A stretch of 36,776 bases of DNA from assembly GCF_004296935.1 (NCBI RefSeq), contig NZ_SCVH01000132.1, positions 1 to 36,776 of the forward strand. The letters are read 5' to 3'. Source of the stretch: Reyranella sp. GTDB taxonomy: Bacteria; Pseudomonadota; Alphaproteobacteria; Reyranellales; Reyranellaceae. Shown here piece by piece: positions 8,418 through 20,207 of the stretch. The first letter of the stretch is position 1; each line of letters starts with the position of its first letter. The notes beneath the pieces were generated by a model that saw only the letters and a list, made by a program, of their open reading frames with translations, searched no databases and was not told the origin of the DNA. Both the position numbers and the translations under genes were made by a program.

Positions 8418-9616
8418 CCCGCTGGATCGCGCCGTCGCATGAGCGACCTCGCAGCGTCACCATCCTCGGGTCGACCGGCTCGGTCGGTCAGAACACCGTC
8501 GATCTCATTGCCCGAGATCCCGCAAGCTATCGTGTCGAGGCACTGGTTGCGGGTTCCTCGGTGGAGTTGCTCGCCGAGCAGGCAAGGCGCCTGCGCGCAC
8601 GGCTTGCCGTGGTGGCCAATCCGGAGCGTTACCGCGCGCTGAAAGAGGCGCTGGCGGGCACGTCGATTGTAGCCGCGGCAGGTCAGGAGGCGGTGGTCGA
8701 GGCCGCCTCCCGGCCGGCGGAATGGGTGATGGCCGCTGTCGTTGGCTTTGCCGGTCTCGCTCCGACGCTGGTCGCCGCGCGCCGCGGCGCAATCGTGGCG
8801 TTGGCCAATAAGGAGGCTCTGGTTTGCGCCGGACGCTTGCTGATCGAGGCGATTGAGGAATCGAACGGAGTGCTGTTACCGGTCGATTCCGAGCACAATG
8901 CAATCTTCCAGGTCTTTGAGCCGCAGCAGCGCCAAGCCATCGATCGTTTAATCCTTACGGCCTCGGGTGGCCCGTTCCGGAATTGGTCTCTGGTCGACAT
9001 GGCCGATGCCACGCCGAAGCAGGCGCTTGCCCATCCCAATTGGGACATGGGCGACAAGATCTCGATCGATTCAGCCACGCTGATGAACAAGGGCCTCGAA
9101 CTCATCGAAGCGCACCTGCTGTTCCGACTTCCGGCGGAGAAGATCGAGATCATCGTCCATCCACAGTCGGTCATTCACTCGATGGTGGGCTATCGCGACG
9201 GGTCAGTACTGGCTCAACTTGGAACGCAGGACATGCGGGTGCCGATCTCGTACGCGCTCGGCTGGCCGTCACGCATCGACGGCCCCGCCGCCCGCCTCGA
9301 TTTCGCGAACCTCTCGGCGTTGACGTTCGAGCCGCCCGATTCCGGCCGCTTTCCGTCCCTACGATTGGCGCGTGAGGCACTGGTCACCGGCGGACTTGCA
9401 TCTATCGTGCTGAATGCAGCCAACGAGACAGCAGTTGCGGCATTCCTGGCGCGGCGTGTCGGGTTTCTCGACATCGCCCGAGTCGTCGAGGATGTGCTGG
9501 TTGGCTGGGAAGGGGTGGCGGTCCCGGTCGAATCACTCCAGCATCTTCAGGCAGCCGATCACGAGGCCCGCCGGAGAGCCGAGGAAGGTTGTCGAAAACG
9601 TTCTCTAAGTTATTGA
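8408..9616 (+). CDS. dxr: 1-deoxy-D-xylulose 5-phosphate reductoisomerase
   Basis: Second step of the non-mevalonate isoprenoid pathway, NADPH dependent; 402 residues. It starts at TTG 8408, overlapping cdsA by ten bases, with GGAG at 8396-8399. No ATG or GTG lies in frame before the NADPH-binding VTILGSTGSVGQNT. Other marks are ALANKEALVCAG, LLPVDSEHNAIFQ (metal and substrate loop), TASGGPFRNW, HPNWDMGDKISIDSATLMNK and IVHPQSVIHSMV. It sits between cdsA and rseP, the common proteobacterial order. Together with uppS it feeds lipid-carrier synthesis. Confidence 0.97.
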   Translation: MELTRWIAPSHERPRSVTILGSTGSVGQNTVDLIARDPASYRVEALVAGSSVELLAEQARRLRARLAVVANPERYRALKEALAGTSIVAAAGQEAVVEAASRPAEWVMAAVVGFAGLAPTLVAARRGAIVALANKEALVCAGRLLIEAIEESNGVLLPVDSEHNAIFQVFEPQQRQAIDRLILTASGGPFRNWSLVDMADATPKQALAHPNWDMGDKISIDSATLMNKGLELIEAHLLFRLPAEKIEIIVHPQSVIHSMVGYRDGSVLAQLGTQDMRVPISYALGWPSRIDGPAARLDFANLSALTFEPPDSGRFPSLRLAREALVTGGLASIVLNAANETAVAAFLARRVGFLDIARVVEDVLVGWEGVAVPVESLQHLQAADHEARRRAEEGCRKRSLSY

Positions 9617-9646
9617 AATAGCAAGATATTAGTGATGTAGTGAGCC

Positions 9647-11026
9647 ATGCAAAGCATCATCAGCCTGTTTACGACCTACCTCCCGTACTTTGTCCTGGTG
9701 CTGACGCTGCTCGTATTCATTCACGAGTTTGGTCACTACTGGGTCGCGCGTCGGTTCGGCATTCATGCCGAGGTCTTTTCGATCGGATTCGGACCCGAAC
9801 TCTTTGGCTGGACGGACCGTCGCGGTACGCGATGGAAAGTGTCGGCCATCCCGCTGGGTGGTTACGTGAAATTCCTCGGCGACAACGACGAGACCAGTAC
9901 GACGCCATCCGATGCCGCACTTGCAGGCCCGAAGGCGAGTGGCGCCTTCTTTTCGAAGCCATTGTACGCACGAGCCGCCGTGGTGCTGGGAGGTCCGGCT
10001 GCGAATCTGCTGTTCGCTTTCCTCGTGCTGACGATCGTGTTCTTCATCGCCGGCGAGCCATACTCTCCGGCGACGGTCGCAGTCCAGGTCAACGGGCCGG
10101 CGGCCAAGGCAGGCCTGCGGACTGGCGATGAGATCATTCGCCTGGCCGATCGCAGGATCGACCGTTACGAGGACATTCAGGACTCGCAGTTCCTCTATTG
10201 GGCGAAGCCGATGGCGGTCGAGTATCGTCGTGGCAGCCAACTGCTGCATGGCGAGATCGTGCCGCAGTTCTGCGAGCGTACCGACCGCTACAACAATACG
10301 CTGCGCTACGGCGAACTGGGACTGGACCAACTCATCCGTCCGGTGGTCGGTGGATTTACCGCGAACGGACCCGCCGAAGCGGCGGGCCTCAAGGTCGGCG
10401 ATCTGCTGCTCGAGATCGATGGCAAGCCCGTCGAATATTTTTCGCGTATCCCCGAATTGATTGGTGCACGCGCGGGCCAGCCCCTGGTCGTGAAGTACGA
10501 TCGCGATGGGCGACGCGAGGAGGCGACTATCGTCCCAGTCGCCGACAAAGTGGTCGATTGCGCTGGCAAGGAGCAGGTCGTCGGCCGTCTCCGCATTCGG
10601 CCGGCGGGCATTACGGAGTTCCGCAGCCACGGAGTGTTGGGCGCGATGGGCGCAGGCGTACGCGCCGTCTGGGGCATGACGACGATGTTCTACACATCGA
10701 TGGCCCAGATACTGACAGCCACACGCCCGGTTGATGAGTTGGGTGGGCCAATCCGCATCGCCAAGGCCGCCGGCGAGGCCTCACACGCCGGATGGATCGG
10801 GATTCTCAATCTCGTGATCGCCCTGTCTGTCGTGCTGGGAGTGTTCAATCTTCTGCCGGTGCCGATGCTCGATGGTGGTCATCTGGCGATGTATCTTTAC
10901 GAGGCGGTGCGGGGGAAACCCCTTAGTCTCAAGGCGCAGGAACTCGGCCTGAGGGTCGGTTTCGCCCTGGTGATCGGCATGGCTCTGGTCGCCACGTTCA
11001 ACGATATCAGGCTCTTGCTGCGGTGA
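9647..11026 (+). CDS. rseP: RseP-like site-2 zinc metalloprotease with two PDZ domains
   Basis: Intramembrane protease of the inner membrane, 459 residues. The zinc motif HEFGH is at residues 26-30 in the first helix; the third ligand is in LLPVPMLDGGH (Asp409). Between them are two PDZ-like modules, beginning near VNGPAAKAGLRTGDEI and ANGPAEAAGLKVGDLL, as in E. coli RseP. The known role of the family is to cleave anti-sigma factors and remnant signal peptides; the substrate here is unknown. The gene is preceded by a short AT-rich gap and followed by bamA. Confidence 0.96.
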   Translation: MQSIISLFTTYLPYFVLVLTLLVFIHEFGHYWVARRFGIHAEVFSIGFGPELFGWTDRRGTRWKVSAIPLGGYVKFLGDNDETSTTPSDAALAGPKASGAFFSKPLYARAAVVLGGPAANLLFAFLVLTIVFFIAGEPYSPATVAVQVNGPAAKAGLRTGDEIIRLADRRIDRYEDIQDSQFLYWAKPMAVEYRRGSQLLHGEIVPQFCERTDRYNNTLRYGELGLDQLIRPVVGGFTANGPAEAAGLKVGDLLLEIDGKPVEYFSRIPELIGARAGQPLVVKYDRDGRREEATIVPVADKVVDCAGKEQVVGRLRIRPAGITEFRSHGVLGAMGAGVRAVWGMTTMFYTSMAQILTATRPVDELGGPIRIAKAAGEASHAGWIGILNLVIALSVVLGVFNLLPVPMLDGGHLAMYLYEAVRGKPLSLKAQELGLRVGFALVIGMALVATFNDIRLLLR

Positions 11027-11136
11027 CCGGATGGACATCTGCTGGGGGCGGATCGGGAACAAAAGGGGTGGCTAAGCCATTGATCCCGGTCTATGAAACG
11101 GCGTTCCTGAACACGGCCATCGGCAGGTCTGGGAAG

Positions 11137-13440
11137 ATGCCGGGGGTGAGTTTGATCGTTCGTTGGGCCGTCTTGGCCATTGTCGCAGTTCTCGCGTTTA
11201 CCACCACGGCGCATGCCCAGCGCGGCGCCGTTGCCGGTGGCACGATTTCGGCCGTTCAGATTCAAGGCAACGTCCGGGCGGAGCGCGAGACAATCCGCTC
11301 CTATCTCCAGTTGAAGGAGGGGCAGCCCTACGATGCCGCTGCCGCCGACCGCTCGCTGAAAGCCTTGTTCGGGACCGGCCTGTTCTCGGACGTGGTGATC
11401 GAGATGCAGGGCTCGACTTTGGTGATCAAGGTCACGGAAAACCCGATCATCAATCGCGTCGCCTTCGAAGGTAACAACAAGATCGATGACGACAAGCTGC
11501 GCGACGAGGTGCAATCGCGGGCTCGCCAGGTTTTCACGCGGGCGCGGGTGCAGTCTGATGTGGAGCGCATCCTCACCATTTACCGCCGTAGCGGCCGCTA
11601 CAATGCATCGGTGGAGCCCAAGATCATCAACTTGGAACAAGGTCGCGTCGACCTCGTCTTCGAGATCAACGAGGGCGATGTAACAGGCATCAAGCGCATC
11701 ACATTCGTGGGCAATGAGGCATTCGGCGACGGAACGCTGCGTGGCAAGATCCGGACCGCGGAGAGCGCATGGTGGCGCTTCCTGTCGTCGGATGACCGCT
11801 TCGACCCGGATCGGCTCAACCTCGATCGGGAACTGCTGCGCAAATTCTACCTTTCCGAGGGCTATGCCGATTTCCGCGTCGTGTCTGCTGTCGCCGAACT
11901 GTCGCCCGATCGGGACGGGTTCTTCCTAACCTTCACGATCAGCGAGGGCGAGCGCTACAAGTTCGGTGAGGTCGACGTCTCGACCCGCTTCCCCGGGCTG
12001 GATGTCGACGTCCTGAAGACTTACCTGCCGATGAGCGAAGGCGATTGGTACGACGCCACCGATGTGGAAAAGACCATTGCCACCCTGACCGACATCGTCG
12101 GTGCGCTGGGCTATGCCTTCGTCGAAGTCCGTCCGAATATCCGGCGCAACAAGGACAATAAGACGGTCGACGTGAACTTCGAGGTCCAGGAAGGGCCGCG
12201 TGTCTATGTCGAGCGCATCAACATCTCGGGCAACACGCGTACCCTCGACAAGGTGATCCGGCGCGAGTTCCGCCTCGCCGAGGGTGATGCGTTCAGCTCT
12301 GCCAAGCTGCGCCGCAGCCAGGAGCGCCTGCGTGCCCTTGGGTTCTTCGAAAAGGTCGACATTTCGGCAGCGCCCGGCTCGGCGCCGGATAAGACCAACC
12401 TCGAAGTCCAGGTCGTCGAACAGAGCACTGGCGAGATTTCGTTTGGCGCGGGCTATTCGACCACTGCCGGCATCGTGGGTGACATCTCGGTCAAGGAGCG
12501 CAATCTCCTGGGCAAGGGGCAGGAAATCCGCGTGGGATTGTCGTTGGGCACCTTGAGCACCAATATCGATTTGAGTTTCACGGAGCCGTATTTCCTGGAT
12601 CGCAACATGGTGGCCGGCTTCGATATTTTCCGGACGTCGAATGATCGGCAATCGGTTGCGAACTATAGCGATTCCAGCATCGGCTTTGCGCTCCGCAGCG
12701 GTTGGGCCTACAGCGAGCACATGCGGCAAGTCGTCCGGTACACTCTGCGGCAGACAAACATCTACAACGTCATGCCTTGGGCTTCGCCCGTCGTTCAATC
12801 GCAGGCAGGCTACACGACGGTTTCGGAGGTTTCGGAAACGATCGCCTGGGATACGCGCGACACTCGAATCAACACGACAAAGGGATTCCTGCTGCGCAAT
12901 ACCTTGGCGGTTGCAGGCGCCATCGGAACCGAGCAGTACGCCCGCACGACTGCCGATGCGGTTTACTTTCAGAGTATCATCGATGATGTCGTGATATCGG
13001 TCGGCGGGTCGATGGGCGTCGTGCTGCCCTACAACAATACCTATATCAAGTTGAACAACCTATTCTTCCTCGGTGGTGACAACTTGCGTGGCTTTGCCGT
13101 GGCCGGTGTCGGCCCGCGCGATGCCGGCACGGCCGACGCGCTGGGCGGCCAGTATTTCTATACCACGACCACCGAACTCAGTTTCCCGCTCTACGGCATT
13201 CCCAAGGAACTCGGCCTTCTTGGCAAGGCGTTCGTCGATACCGGTTCCCTGTGGGGCAACCAGGCGACCGGTATGGGGGCGTCGGTTCTCGACAATTCGC
13301 TGATGCGGGTCGGTACGGGCTTTGGCGTCCAATGGATATCGCCGTTCGGCCCGATCCGGGTAGACTACACCTTCCCAATTGTTTACGAGCCTTGGGACAA
13401 GACCCAGAACTTCCGGTTCAGCTTCGGAACACGGTTCTGA
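11137..13440 (+). CDS. bamA: Outer membrane protein assembly factor BamA
   Basis: Omp85 protein that inserts beta-barrels into the outer membrane; 767 residues from ATG 11137. This start gives a clean signal peptide of about 27 residues ending TTTAHA before [11 protein letters not shown] 11146, better spaced from GGGAAG (11131-11136), is also possible. The frame stays open back to GTG 11023, which overlaps the rseP stop as GTGA, but that would bury the signal peptide. Five POTRA repeats (about residues 30-430) precede the barrel; NLRGF matches the conserved loop-6 motif, and the chain ends in Phe (SFGTRF), the expected C-terminal barrel signal. lpxD does not follow, which is unusual. Confidence 0.96.
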   Translation: MPGVSLIVRWAVLAIVAVLAFTTTAHAQRGAVAGGTISAVQIQGNVRAERETIRSYLQLKEGQPYDAAAADRSLKALFGTGLFSDVVIEMQGSTLVIKVTENPIINRVAFEGNNKIDDDKLRDEVQSRARQVFTRARVQSDVERILTIYRRSGRYNASVEPKIINLEQGRVDLVFEINEGDVTGIKRITFVGNEAFGDGTLRGKIRTAESAWWRFLSSDDRFDPDRLNLDRELLRKFYLSEGYADFRVVSAVAELSPDRDGFFLTFTISEGERYKFGEVDVSTRFPGLDVDVLKTYLPMSEGDWYDATDVEKTIATLTDIVGALGYAFVEVRPNIRRNKDNKTVDVNFEVQEGPRVYVERINISGNTRTLDKVIRREFRLAEGDAFSSAKLRRSQERLRALGFFEKVDISAAPGSAPDKTNLEVQVVEQSTGEISFGAGYSTTAGIVGDISVKERNLLGKGQEIRVGLSLGTLSTNIDLSFTEPYFLDRNMVAGFDIFRTSNDRQSVANYSDSSIGFALRSGWAYSEHMRQVVRYTLRQTNIYNVMPWASPVVQSQAGYTTVSEVSETIAWDTRDTRINTTKGFLLRNTLAVAGAIGTEQYARTTADAVYFQSIIDDVVISVGGSMGVVLPYNNTYIKLNNLFFLGGDNLRGFAVAGVGPRDAGTADALGGQYFYTTTTELSFPLYGIPKELGLLGKAFVDTGSLWGNQATGMGASVLDNSLMRVGTGFGVQWISPFGPIRVDYTFPIVYEPWDKTQNFRFSFGTRF

Positions 13441-13457
13441 GCAGGGATGGCATTGAC

Positions 13458-13934
13458 ATGAACATCCAGACTGACAAGACGAGCCTCTCGGCAGTCACGT
13501 CCGTCGACATCAAGCGGATATTGCAGATGATCCCGCATCGCTATCCGATGCTGATGGTCGACCGGGTCATCGACATGCAACTCGACCATAGCGCCGTCGG
13601 GATCAAGAATGTCAGCATCAACGAGCCGTTCTTTCAGGGACATTTCCCGTCAGAACCCGTCATGCCGGGCGTTCTGATCGTCGAGGCCATGGCGCAGACC
13701 GCTGCGGTGCTGGTCGTGGCCACCTTCGGCGGCGAATCGGAAGGCAAATTGGTCTACTTCATGTCGATCGATGGCGTGCGGTTCCGCCGGCCGGTACTCC
13801 CTGGCGATCGCCTCGAACTTCATGTTGAGAAAATCCAAAGCCGCGCCAACGTCTGGAAATTCTCGGGCAAGGCGATGGTCGAAGGCAAGTTGGCGGCGGA
13901 AGCCACATTCGCCGCGATGATACGCGACAGGTAG
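13458..13934 (+). CDS. fabZ: 3-hydroxyacyl-[acyl-carrier-protein] dehydratase FabZ
   Basis: Dehydrates 3-hydroxyacyl-ACP in fatty acid elongation; 158 residues, hot-dog fold. ATG 13458 has AGGGA ten bases upstream and lies 17 bases after bamA. The [14 protein letters not shown] opening is typical; the catalytic pair is His62 in [12 protein letters not shown] and Glu76 in VLIVEAMAQ, 14 residues apart as in characterised FabZ. It normally lies inside lpxD-fabZ-lpxA-lpxI-lpxB; here both flanks lack lpx genes. The downstream glyoxalase-like gene follows after 11 bases, so the two are probably co-transcribed. Confidence 0.97.
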   Translation: MNIQTDKTSLSAVTSVDIKRILQMIPHRYPMLMVDRVIDMQLDHSAVGIKNVSINEPFFQGHFPSEPVMPGVLIVEAMAQTAAVLVVATFGGESEGKLVYFMSIDGVRFRRPVLPGDRLELHVEKIQSRANVWKFSGKAMVEGKLAAEATFAAMIRDR

Positions 13935-13945
13935 GGGAGACGGAG

Positions 13946-14353
13946 ATGTCCGGCACTGCAGCCAAGTACCGCATGCTGCACACGATGATCCGCGTCGTGG
14001 ATCTCGACAAGTCGCTCGCGTTTTATACCGGCCCGATGGGTATGAAGCTGCTACGCAAACGCGATGTTCCGGACGGCAAGTATAGCTTGGCCTTCGTCGG
14101 CTATGGCGAGGAACCCGAGCATTGCGTGGTCGAGTTGACCCACAATTGGGATCAGGCGAAGCCCTATGAACTCGGTACCGGCTTCGGCCATCTCGCTATC
14201 GGCGTGCCCGATGTCTACGGCGTTTGCGAGCAGGTCACGAAGACCGGTGGCAAGGTCACCCGCGCCCCCGGGCCGGTGAAGTTCGGAACGACGGTGATTG
14301 CATTTGTCGAGGATCCTGACGGCTACAAGATCGAGCTGATCGAACGCAAGTAG
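13946..14353 (+). CDS. gloA: Lactoylglutathione lyase (glyoxalase I)
   Basis: Detoxifies methylglyoxal as its glutathione hemithioacetal; 135 residues of the VOC fold. All four expected metal ligands are visible: His12 (MLHTMIRV), Glu63 (CVVELTHN), His82 (GFGHLAIGV) and Glu130 (GYKIELIE), the arrangement of nickel-type bacterial GloA. The start has a strong GGAGA six bases upstream and lies 11 bases after fabZ. It occupies the place where lpxA would normally stand, so its presence marks a rearrangement. The substrate is inferred from family resemblance. Confidence 0.92.
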   Translation: MSGTAAKYRMLHTMIRVVDLDKSLAFYTGPMGMKLLRKRDVPDGKYSLAFVGYGEEPEHCVVELTHNWDQAKPYELGTGFGHLAIGVPDVYGVCEQVTKTGGKVTRAPGPVKFGTTVIAFVEDPDGYKIELIERK

Positions 14354-14363
14354 GGCCCGTCGC

Positions 14364-14564
14364 CTAAAACGATCGCCAGCCGAGTATCAGGAGCCCAAGC
14401 AGCGCGGTCGCGAGACCGAGCGCAAACAGGCGCCGCAGCGCGCCATGCCGATGGAAATTGTCGTTCGCCGGCCGGCCGAGGCGTACGACGCGGGGCATCG
14501 GCCTCGGCTTCTGGGTGACCGCCCAGGTCGCCGCCTGGTTCGGTCCATACGATGATCTCGCCAT
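14364..14564 (-). CDS. Small single-span membrane protein, unknown function
   Basis: A 66-residue frame starting at the complement of 14562-14564 with AGAGGA immediately upstream. The N-terminal 45 residues are polar and basic and include RLGRPANDN, a phrase recurrent in short alphaproteobacterial proteins. Then comes one hydrophobic helix, FALGLATALLGLLILG, ending in WRSF. It ends ten bases from gloA (convergent) and begins 30 bases after the gltA stop on the same strand, so it may be a readthrough partner of gltA. No function is recognised. The ribosome site, membrane helix and fit between neighbours support a real gene; the overlapping longer minus-strand frame does not fit. Confidence 0.62.
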   Translation of the reverse strand: MARSSYGPNQAATWAVTQKPRPMPRVVRLGRPANDNFHRHGALRRLFALGLATALLGLLILGWRSF

Positions 14565-14594
14565 GTCCTCTCGCTTTCCTCCCCGGATCGCGAA

Positions 14595-15893
<1,299 letters not shown>

Positions 15894-15968
15894 TGGGTGA
15901 ACTCTTTTCAGCTCGATTCAGGCAAGGCGCAGGGCCGCGCGAAAGGCGGTGTCGCCGGGTTCACGGGC

Positions 15969-15997
15969 ACCCTAACAAGCCACCTCCGGAGGCGCAA
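15969..15997 (-). promoter_or_regulatory. Weak candidate promoter of gltA
   Basis: On the minus strand, TTGCGC (15997-15992) and TAGGGT (15974-15969) are 17 bases apart, inside the 120-base gap between the EamA gene and gltA. The -10 box is poor, so this is only a pointer. Confidence 0.25.
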
Positions 15998-16013
15998 TTG
16001 TGCCGGCGGACCG

Positions 16014-16895
16014 CTATTTCGCGGCGCGTAGGCGGGCCCAAATCCGGCCGTCGATGGCAACCAGGCCGAGGCCGATCAGGGCCATTCCGGCGAACTGCCG
16101 AAGTTCGAGGCGTTCGCCGAGGAAGACGGCGCCGAGGAGGATGGCGGTGACCGGTATCAGGAATGTAACCAGCAGCAGGTTGGTCGCACCGGCAGCGGCA
16201 AGGATGCGGAAGTAGAGGACGTAGGCCAGCGCCGTCGACAGCAGCGCGAGGCCCGCGACTGCACTCCAGGTGACGGCCGACGGCATCGGCCAGACGGGCT
16301 CCGCCAGCAGCATGATCGGCAGAATCAACATGGCGCTGGCCGTGAGCTGCCCGGCGGCGGCCTGCAGCGGCTGCACACCCAGCGCCTTGAAGCGGCGCCC
16401 GTAGATGCCGGCAAAGGCGTAGGACAGCGCGGCGGCGAGGCAGGCGATCTGGCCCCAGATGCTGCCGCCAAGATCGGGGCCAACCAGGATGGCCACACCG
16501 GCCAAGCCGGCCAGCACGCCGACGAGCTTCCGGACTGTCATGCGTTCGTCACGGGTGAAGATGTGTGCCACCACGACGGTGAAGAGCGGCGTCGTGGCGT
16601 TCAGGATCGAGGCGAGCCCGGAGGTGATCGTCGTCTGGCCCCAGAAGATCAGGCTGAAGGGCAGGGCATTATTGAGTGCGCCCATGACCAGGAGCTGACG
16701 CCAGGGCGTACCAGCCCGCCACAGGCTCGCACCGATGGCCGAGGCCACGATGTTGAGCGCCAGGGCGGCGAGGGCGACGCGAAAGAAGACGATTGTGAAC
16801 GGCCCGAGCTCGGCCAGCGCCACCTTGGCGAAGAAGAACGAGCCGCCCCACAGGATCGACAGCAGGACGAGGAGAGACCATTCGCGGGCGCGCAT
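16014..16895 (-). CDS. EamA/DMT-family transporter
   Basis: Inner-membrane protein of 293 residues with about ten hydrophobic segments in two EamA repeats. The first repeat begins LLVLLSILWGGSFFFAKVAL and the second near IACLAAALSYAFAGIYGRR. The end LELRQFAGMALIGLGL and a basic tail are typical. Family members export amino acids or other small metabolites; no substrate can be named here. It lies between gltA and glnS, at a place where alphaproteobacteria with conserved order have neither gene. It ends 120 bases before gltA. Confidence 0.9.
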   Translation of the reverse strand: MRAREWSLLVLLSILWGGSFFFAKVALAELGPFTIVFFRVALAALALNIVASAIGASLWRAGTPWRQLLVMGALNNALPFSLIFWGQTTITSGLASILNATTPLFTVVVAHIFTRDERMTVRKLVGVLAGLAGVAILVGPDLGGSIWGQIACLAAALSYAFAGIYGRRFKALGVQPLQAAAGQLTASAMLILPIMLLAEPVWPMPSAVTWSAVAGLALLSTALAYVLYFRILAAAGATNLLLVTFLIPVTAILLGAVFLGERLELRQFAGMALIGLGLVAIDGRIWARLRAAK

Positions 16896-16927
16896 CGCCC
16901 GCTGGTCTCACGGCGGCCCGCTTCGAT

Positions 16928-16958
16928 CTATCCGCTGGCCGCCAGCAATCGCACCTTG

Positions 16959-16960
<2 letters not shown>
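16928..16960. repeat. Displaced copy of the gltX 3' end, downstream of glnS
   Basis: 33 bases matching 18715-18747 at 29 positions, including 23 identical in a row (16938-16960). On the minus strand it reads as the last codons of gltX through its stop (VRLLAASG, stop). It directly abuts the glnS stop codon, sharing two bases. The distance between the copies is 1787 bases, and the segment between them holds only glnS. Confidence 0.85.
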
Positions 16961-18656
<1,696 letters not shown>

Positions 18657-18714
18657 TTACCTGTCAACCTCCACGCGGGCGCGTGCACGAGCAAGCCAAT
18701 TATAACATTGCCAG

Positions 18715-18747
18715 CTATCCAGCCGCCGCCAGCAATCGCACCTTGCT
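18715..18747. repeat. gltX 3'-end repeat, resident copy
   Basis: The other copy of the 33-bp direct repeat at 16928-16960, here forming the real end of gltX (VRLLAAAG, stop TAG as CTA at 18715-18717). Four adjacent mismatches lie at 18721-18724. Confidence 0.85.
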
Positions 18748-20121
18748 CTCGGCGGGCCCCAGCACGGCCAGCACTTCGAAGATGCCGGGCGACGCGGTCG
18801 AGCCGGTCAGCGCGACGCGGAGCGGCTGGGCGACCTGGCCGAGCTTCAGCCCGTTCGCCTCGGCGAACTTGCGCACGGCTTCTTCGATCGCCTTTTCGCT
18901 CCAGTCGCTTGCCTGCAGCTCCAGCGCCGGCGCGAGCTTGGCCATGACGGCACGGGCGTCGGGCGTCAGCACGCCGCGTGCCTTGTCGTCGGAAATCGGC
19001 GGCGCGCCAGCGCGTGCGTAGAAGGCAAGACCGTCCGCGAGTTCGACGAGGGTGCGCGCGCGCGGCTTGACGCCGTTCAAGCCGCGCAGGATGCGCTCGT
19101 GTGCGTCGGCATCCAGGGCGCCGCCGATCTTTGCCTCGACCATCGGCAGCACCAGCGGCAGCAGCTCGGCATCCGGCGTCTCGCGCAGGTAGTGCGCGTT
19201 GAGGTTGGTGAGCTTGGCGATGTCGAAGCGCGAGGCCGAGCGGCCGACGCCGGCGAGGTCGAACCATTCGACGGCCTGCTGGGTCGAGATGATCTCGTCG
19301 TCGCCGTGGCCCCAGCCGAGCCGCAGCAGGTAGTTGCGCAGCGCCGCCGGCAAAAAGCCCATGTCGCGGTAGGCGTCGACACCGAGCGCGCCATGACGCT
19401 TGCTGAGCTTGGCGCCGTCGGGGCCGTGGATCAGCGGGATATGGGCGTAGACCGGCTCGGGCCAGCCCATGGCGCGGATGATCTGGAGCTGGCGGAAGGC
19501 GTTGTTCAGGTGATCGTCACCGCGGATCACGTGCGTCACTTCCATGTCGTGGTCGTCGACCACGACGGCCAGCATGTAGGTGGGCGTTCCATCGGCGCGC
19601 AGCAGGATCATGTCGTCGAGCTGGGCATTCTCGACCGTGACCTCGCCCTGCACCGCATCGTTGATCACGGTCTGGCCGGTTTGCGGCGCCTTCAGGCGCA
19701 CCACGGGCTTGATGCCGGCAGGGGCGTCCTTGGGGTCGCGATCGCGCCAGCGGCCGTCGTAGCGCATCGGCTTGCCGGCGGCCTTTTGCGCTGCGCGCAT
19801 CTCGTCGAGTTCCTGGGGCGAGGCGTAGCAATGATAGGCGTTGCCCGCCGCCAGCATCTGGTTGGCGACCTCGGCATGGCGGACGGCGCGCGCGAACTGG
19901 TAGGTGACCTCGCCGTCCCACGGCAGGCCGAGCCAGCTGAGGCCATCGAGGATCGCGGCGATCGCGGGCTCCGTCGAGCGCGCGCGGTCGGTGTCTTCGA
20001 TGCGCAGCAGGTATTTGCCGCCGTGGTGCTTGGCGAACAGCCAGTTGAACAGCGCCGTGCGGGCGCCGCCGATGTGCAGGAAGCCGGTCGGCGAGGGGGC
20101 GAAGCGGGTGACGACTGTCAT
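18715..20121 (-). CDS. gltX: Glutamyl-tRNA synthetase
   Basis: Class I synthetase, 468 residues. The start is the ATG complementary to 20119-20121, which puts [20 protein letters not shown] (HIGH region) at the N terminus. The frame stays open upstream but the extra sequence is not conserved. The KMSKS loop is [13 protein letters not shown]. The C-terminal helical anticodon-binding region ends KVRLLAAAG, and this end is duplicated after glnS. With a GlnRS next door this enzyme could be discriminating (tRNA-Glu only), but that cannot be read directly. It is divergent from comEC across an 86-base gap. Confidence 0.97.
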   Translation of the reverse strand: MTVVTRFAPSPTGFLHIGGARTALFNWLFAKHHGGKYLLRIEDTDRARSTEPAIAAILDGLSWLGLPWDGEVTYQFARAVRHAEVANQMLAAGNAYHCYASPQELDEMRAAQKAAGKPMRYDGRWRDRDPKDAPAGIKPVVRLKAPQTGQTVINDAVQGEVTVENAQLDDMILLRADGTPTYMLAVVVDDHDMEVTHVIRGDDHLNNAFRQLQIIRAMGWPEPVYAHIPLIHGPDGAKLSKRHGALGVDAYRDMGFLPAALRNYLLRLGWGHGDDEIISTQQAVEWFDLAGVGRSASRFDIAKLTNLNAHYLRETPDAELLPLVLPMVEAKIGGALDADAHERILRGLNGVKPRARTLVELADGLAFYARAGAPPISDDKARGVLTPDARAVMAKLAPALELQASDWSEKAIEEAVRKFAEANGLKLGQVAQPLRVALTGSTASPGIFEVLAVLGPAESKVRLLAAAG

Positions 20122-20207
20122 GGCCGGGGTGTCATGTGCTCGATATGCGCAGGTTCTGCCGTATTTCGGCCGGAAAAGCGCGCCGTAGGTAGGGGAGCGT
20201 TCCAGCA

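Noticed and set aside
11023-11136. GTG 11023 as bamA start, overlapping the rseP stop
   Set aside because: It adds 38 residues before an otherwise normal signal peptide; starts at 11137 or 11146 fit the family length and export.
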